From JBBRLA01 sp038231615 (GTDB taxonomy: Bacteria; Myxococcota_A; Polyangia; Palsa-1104; JAEUJZ01): a stretch of DNA of 15,784 nucleotides. The notes beneath the pieces were generated by a model. The model made no database searches. It saw nothing but the letters and a program-made list of their open reading frames with translations, and was not told the origin of the DNA. Position 1 is the stretch's first letter. Every line of letters starts with the position of its first letter. A program made the translations under genes and the position numbers. The stretch covers positions 1-15,784 of the forward strand of contig JBBRLA010000123.1 in assembly GCA_038231615.1 (NCBI GenBank), written 5' to 3'. Shown here in pieces: positions 14,583 through 15,784 of the stretch.

Positions 14583-15626
14583 ATGGTGGCGATGGCGGTA
14601 AAGACGCGGGAGATGGCACGGCTGACCCGGGTAGCGGTGATTCTGAACCAGCAGGCCCGCGGGGTGAACGCGCGGCAGATCGCGCGTCTCTCGAAGATGC
14701 ATCCCGAAGGCGATATTTTCGTTTCCACCAGCGTCGAACACAGCCAACGCATCGCGCGCACGGTGGTCGAACGGGGCTACGACCGGGTGCTGCTCGGCGG
14801 CGGGGACGGTACCTTCGTCCGCTGCGTGACGGACCTGGACGCCGAGGCGCGGCGGGCCAACGTGCCGCTGCCCGGCGTGGGGGTGCTGCGCATGGGGACA
14901 GGCAACGCGATGGGGTTTTACCTGGGCTCGCGGGGCACCGACGAGCAGGGCCTGCGGGCGGACCTGCACCGGGCGCGGGGCGAGGCCGGGACGGGGGCGC
15001 TAAAGCCGCTGCACCTTTTGCGGGTGAACGGCAAGCTGACGCCCTTTGCCGGGACCGGCCTGGATTCGCAGATTTTAGAAGACTACATCATGACCACGCG
15101 GATGCTGGACCAGCTCCACCTGGGGCCGCTGGTCAGCTCGCCGCTGCGCTACGCTCTGGCGGTGGCCTTCCGTTCTTTGCCGCGGTTCCTCTTCCGCAAG
15201 CTGCCGATCGTCGAAGCGCGCAACGTCGGCGGGCCGGCGTTCCAGGTGGGCCCCGATGGGCGACCCGACCCGACGCCGCTGCCGGCGGGCACGGTGCTCT
15301 ATCGTGGGCCCTGTACCCTGGCGGGTGCGGCGACCATCCCCTGTTATGGCTTCAATGTCAGGATCTTTCCGTACGCGGACTTCCTGCCGGGGAAGTTCCA
15401 TCTGCGCTGCACCGACGCCTCGGCCTTCGAGACGCTGATGCACCTGCCGGCGGTGCTGCGGGGGAGCTACCGCAGCCCGACCATCCGCGACTTTCTCTGT
15501 GACACGGTGGAATTGCGGCTCTCGCAGCCGGTGCCGATGCAGGTGGGCGGGGACCTGCAGGGCGAGCGCAGCGACTTCATGCGCATCGAGATGAGCGGTC
15601 CTCCAGTCTCCGTGATCGGCTCATAA
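14583..15626 (+). CDS. Diacylglycerol kinase family lipid kinase
   Basis: This 347-residue protein belongs to the diacylglycerol/sphingosine-kinase-like superfamily (DAGK catalytic domain), which shares the NAD-kinase-type fold and phosphorylates lipid hydroxyls using ATP. Visible motifs: VAVILNQQARG (17-27), nucleotide-binding GGGDGTF (72-78), VLRMGTGNAMG (101-111, usually GTxND) and AGTGLDS (156-162). A late QVGGDLQGERS (320-330) stands where many relatives have a DGE motif. Start choices are ATG 14583, 14592 and 14613; none has good ribosome-site spacing, and the conserved domain begins at about residue 16, so any is possible. The exact lipid substrate cannot be told. The downstream IS630 remnant begins about ten bases after its stop. 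Confidence 0.84.
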   Translation: MVAMAVKTREMARLTRVAVILNQQARGVNARQIARLSKMHPEGDIFVSTSVEHSQRIARTVVERGYDRVLLGGGDGTFVRCVTDLDAEARRANVPLPGVGVLRMGTGNAMGFYLGSRGTDEQGLRADLHRARGEAGTGALKPLHLLRVNGKLTPFAGTGLDSQILEDYIMTTRMLDQLHLGPLVSSPLRYALAVAFRSLPRFLFRKLPIVEARNVGGPAFQVGPDGRPDPTPLPAGTVLYRGPCTLAGAATIPCYGFNVRIFPYADFLPGKFHLRCTDASAFETLMHLPAVLRGSYRSPTIRDFLCDTVELRLSQPVPMQVGGDLQGERSDFMRIEMSGPPVSVIGS

Positions 15627-15635
15627 AAGCATCTA

Positions 15636-15784
15636 GTGGTGCGCTGCGGAAATCCCGGGTCACTGAACGGATGGCTCAAGCGGCCCTTTTCTTGAGCTGG
15701 CGCAGCTTGTAAGGATGGGCCATCTTCTCATTGTAGTACTCGATAAAGGCGTTGAGCCTGGTGCGTAGCTCATCCAGTGATGAA
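15636..15784 (-). mobile_element. End of an IS630-family insertion sequence (partial)
   Basis: The transposase C-terminus lies at 15676-15784. Between it and the lipid kinase gene, GTGGTGCGCTGCGGAAATCC (15636-15655) looks like an IS630-type terminal repeat, directly preceded by TA (15634-15635), the target used by this family. The other end is outside the window, so the boundary is inferred. Confidence 0.6.
15676..15784 (-). CDS. IS630-family transposase, C-terminal fragment (cut by window edge)
   Basis: Thirty-five codons and a stop (TGA at 15678-15676) are open to the right edge. The peptide contains FIEYYNEKMAHPYK, the hallmark tail of IS630-type DDE transposases (F-I-x-Y-Y-N-x2-x-A-x-P-[FY]-K). 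The usual final KWTYxGKPL is replaced by KLRQLKKRAA, so it belongs to a divergent subgroup. The rest of the gene, including the DDE residues, is outside the window, so intactness is unknown. Confidence 0.75.
   Translation of the reverse strand, partial: SSLDELRTRLNAFIEYYNEKMAHPYKLRQLKKRAA

Overview
The window is GC-rich DNA (roughly two thirds G+C by eye). Its gene families point to a Myxococcota/deltaproteobacterial relative: a Ser/Thr protein kinase with a C-terminal membrane anchor, a TPR/PEGA-type envelope protein, secreted DUF6600-like and Ig-like (Big_5-like) proteins, and the holB-ricT gene pair. No rRNA, tRNA, CRISPR array or phage structural gene was seen. Many long open frames in this sequence are antisense shadows caused by base composition, including frames over 500 codons opposite holB/ricT and opposite the ligase.

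Layout, left to right. (1) 1-1247, minus: a secreted Ig-like repeat protein running off the left edge, with a strong Shine-Dalgarno site. (2) 1248-1674: a divergent intergenic region with short iterated repeats and candidate promoters. (3) 1675-4352, plus: a translationally coupled pair (ATGA overlap), a membrane-anchored Ser/Thr kinase followed by a TPR/PEGA-like envelope protein whose 5' end carries three 33-bp tandem repeats. (4) 4499-7500, plus: holB (DNA polymerase III delta') coupled by ATGA to ricT/yaaT (PSP1 family). RicT carries a 348-residue repeat-rich N-terminal extension. (5) 7581-9274: an accessory island with a Uma2-type PD-(D/E)XK nuclease gene (plus) and a vapB-vapC toxin-antitoxin pair (minus). 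(6) 9350-11754, plus: a benzoate-CoA-ligase-family enzyme coupled by ATGA to a creatininase-family hydrolase. (7) 14311-11798, minus: a run of three genes encoding a DUF6600-like secreted protein, a small exported or lipoprotein-like protein, and an SDR-family enoyl-ACP reductase with the FabI/FabL Y-x6-K signature. (8) 14583-15626, plus: a diacylglycerol-kinase-family lipid kinase. (9) 15636-15784: the end of an IS630-family insertion sequence.

How the genes relate. The kinase/PEGA pair probably works at the inner membrane as a signalling module. HolB is a clamp-loader subunit, and holB next to yaaT/ricT is an ancient synteny also found in Bacillus. Ligase plus creatininase suggests acid activation coupled to C-N bond hydrolysis, with unknown substrate. 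Several genes appear to have leaderless or nearly leaderless transcripts. The Uma2 and ligase genes share an ATCTGCTA...TGTGTTCyATG start region, and vapB has a consensus-like promoter with a perfect 14-bp palindrome just before its start codon.
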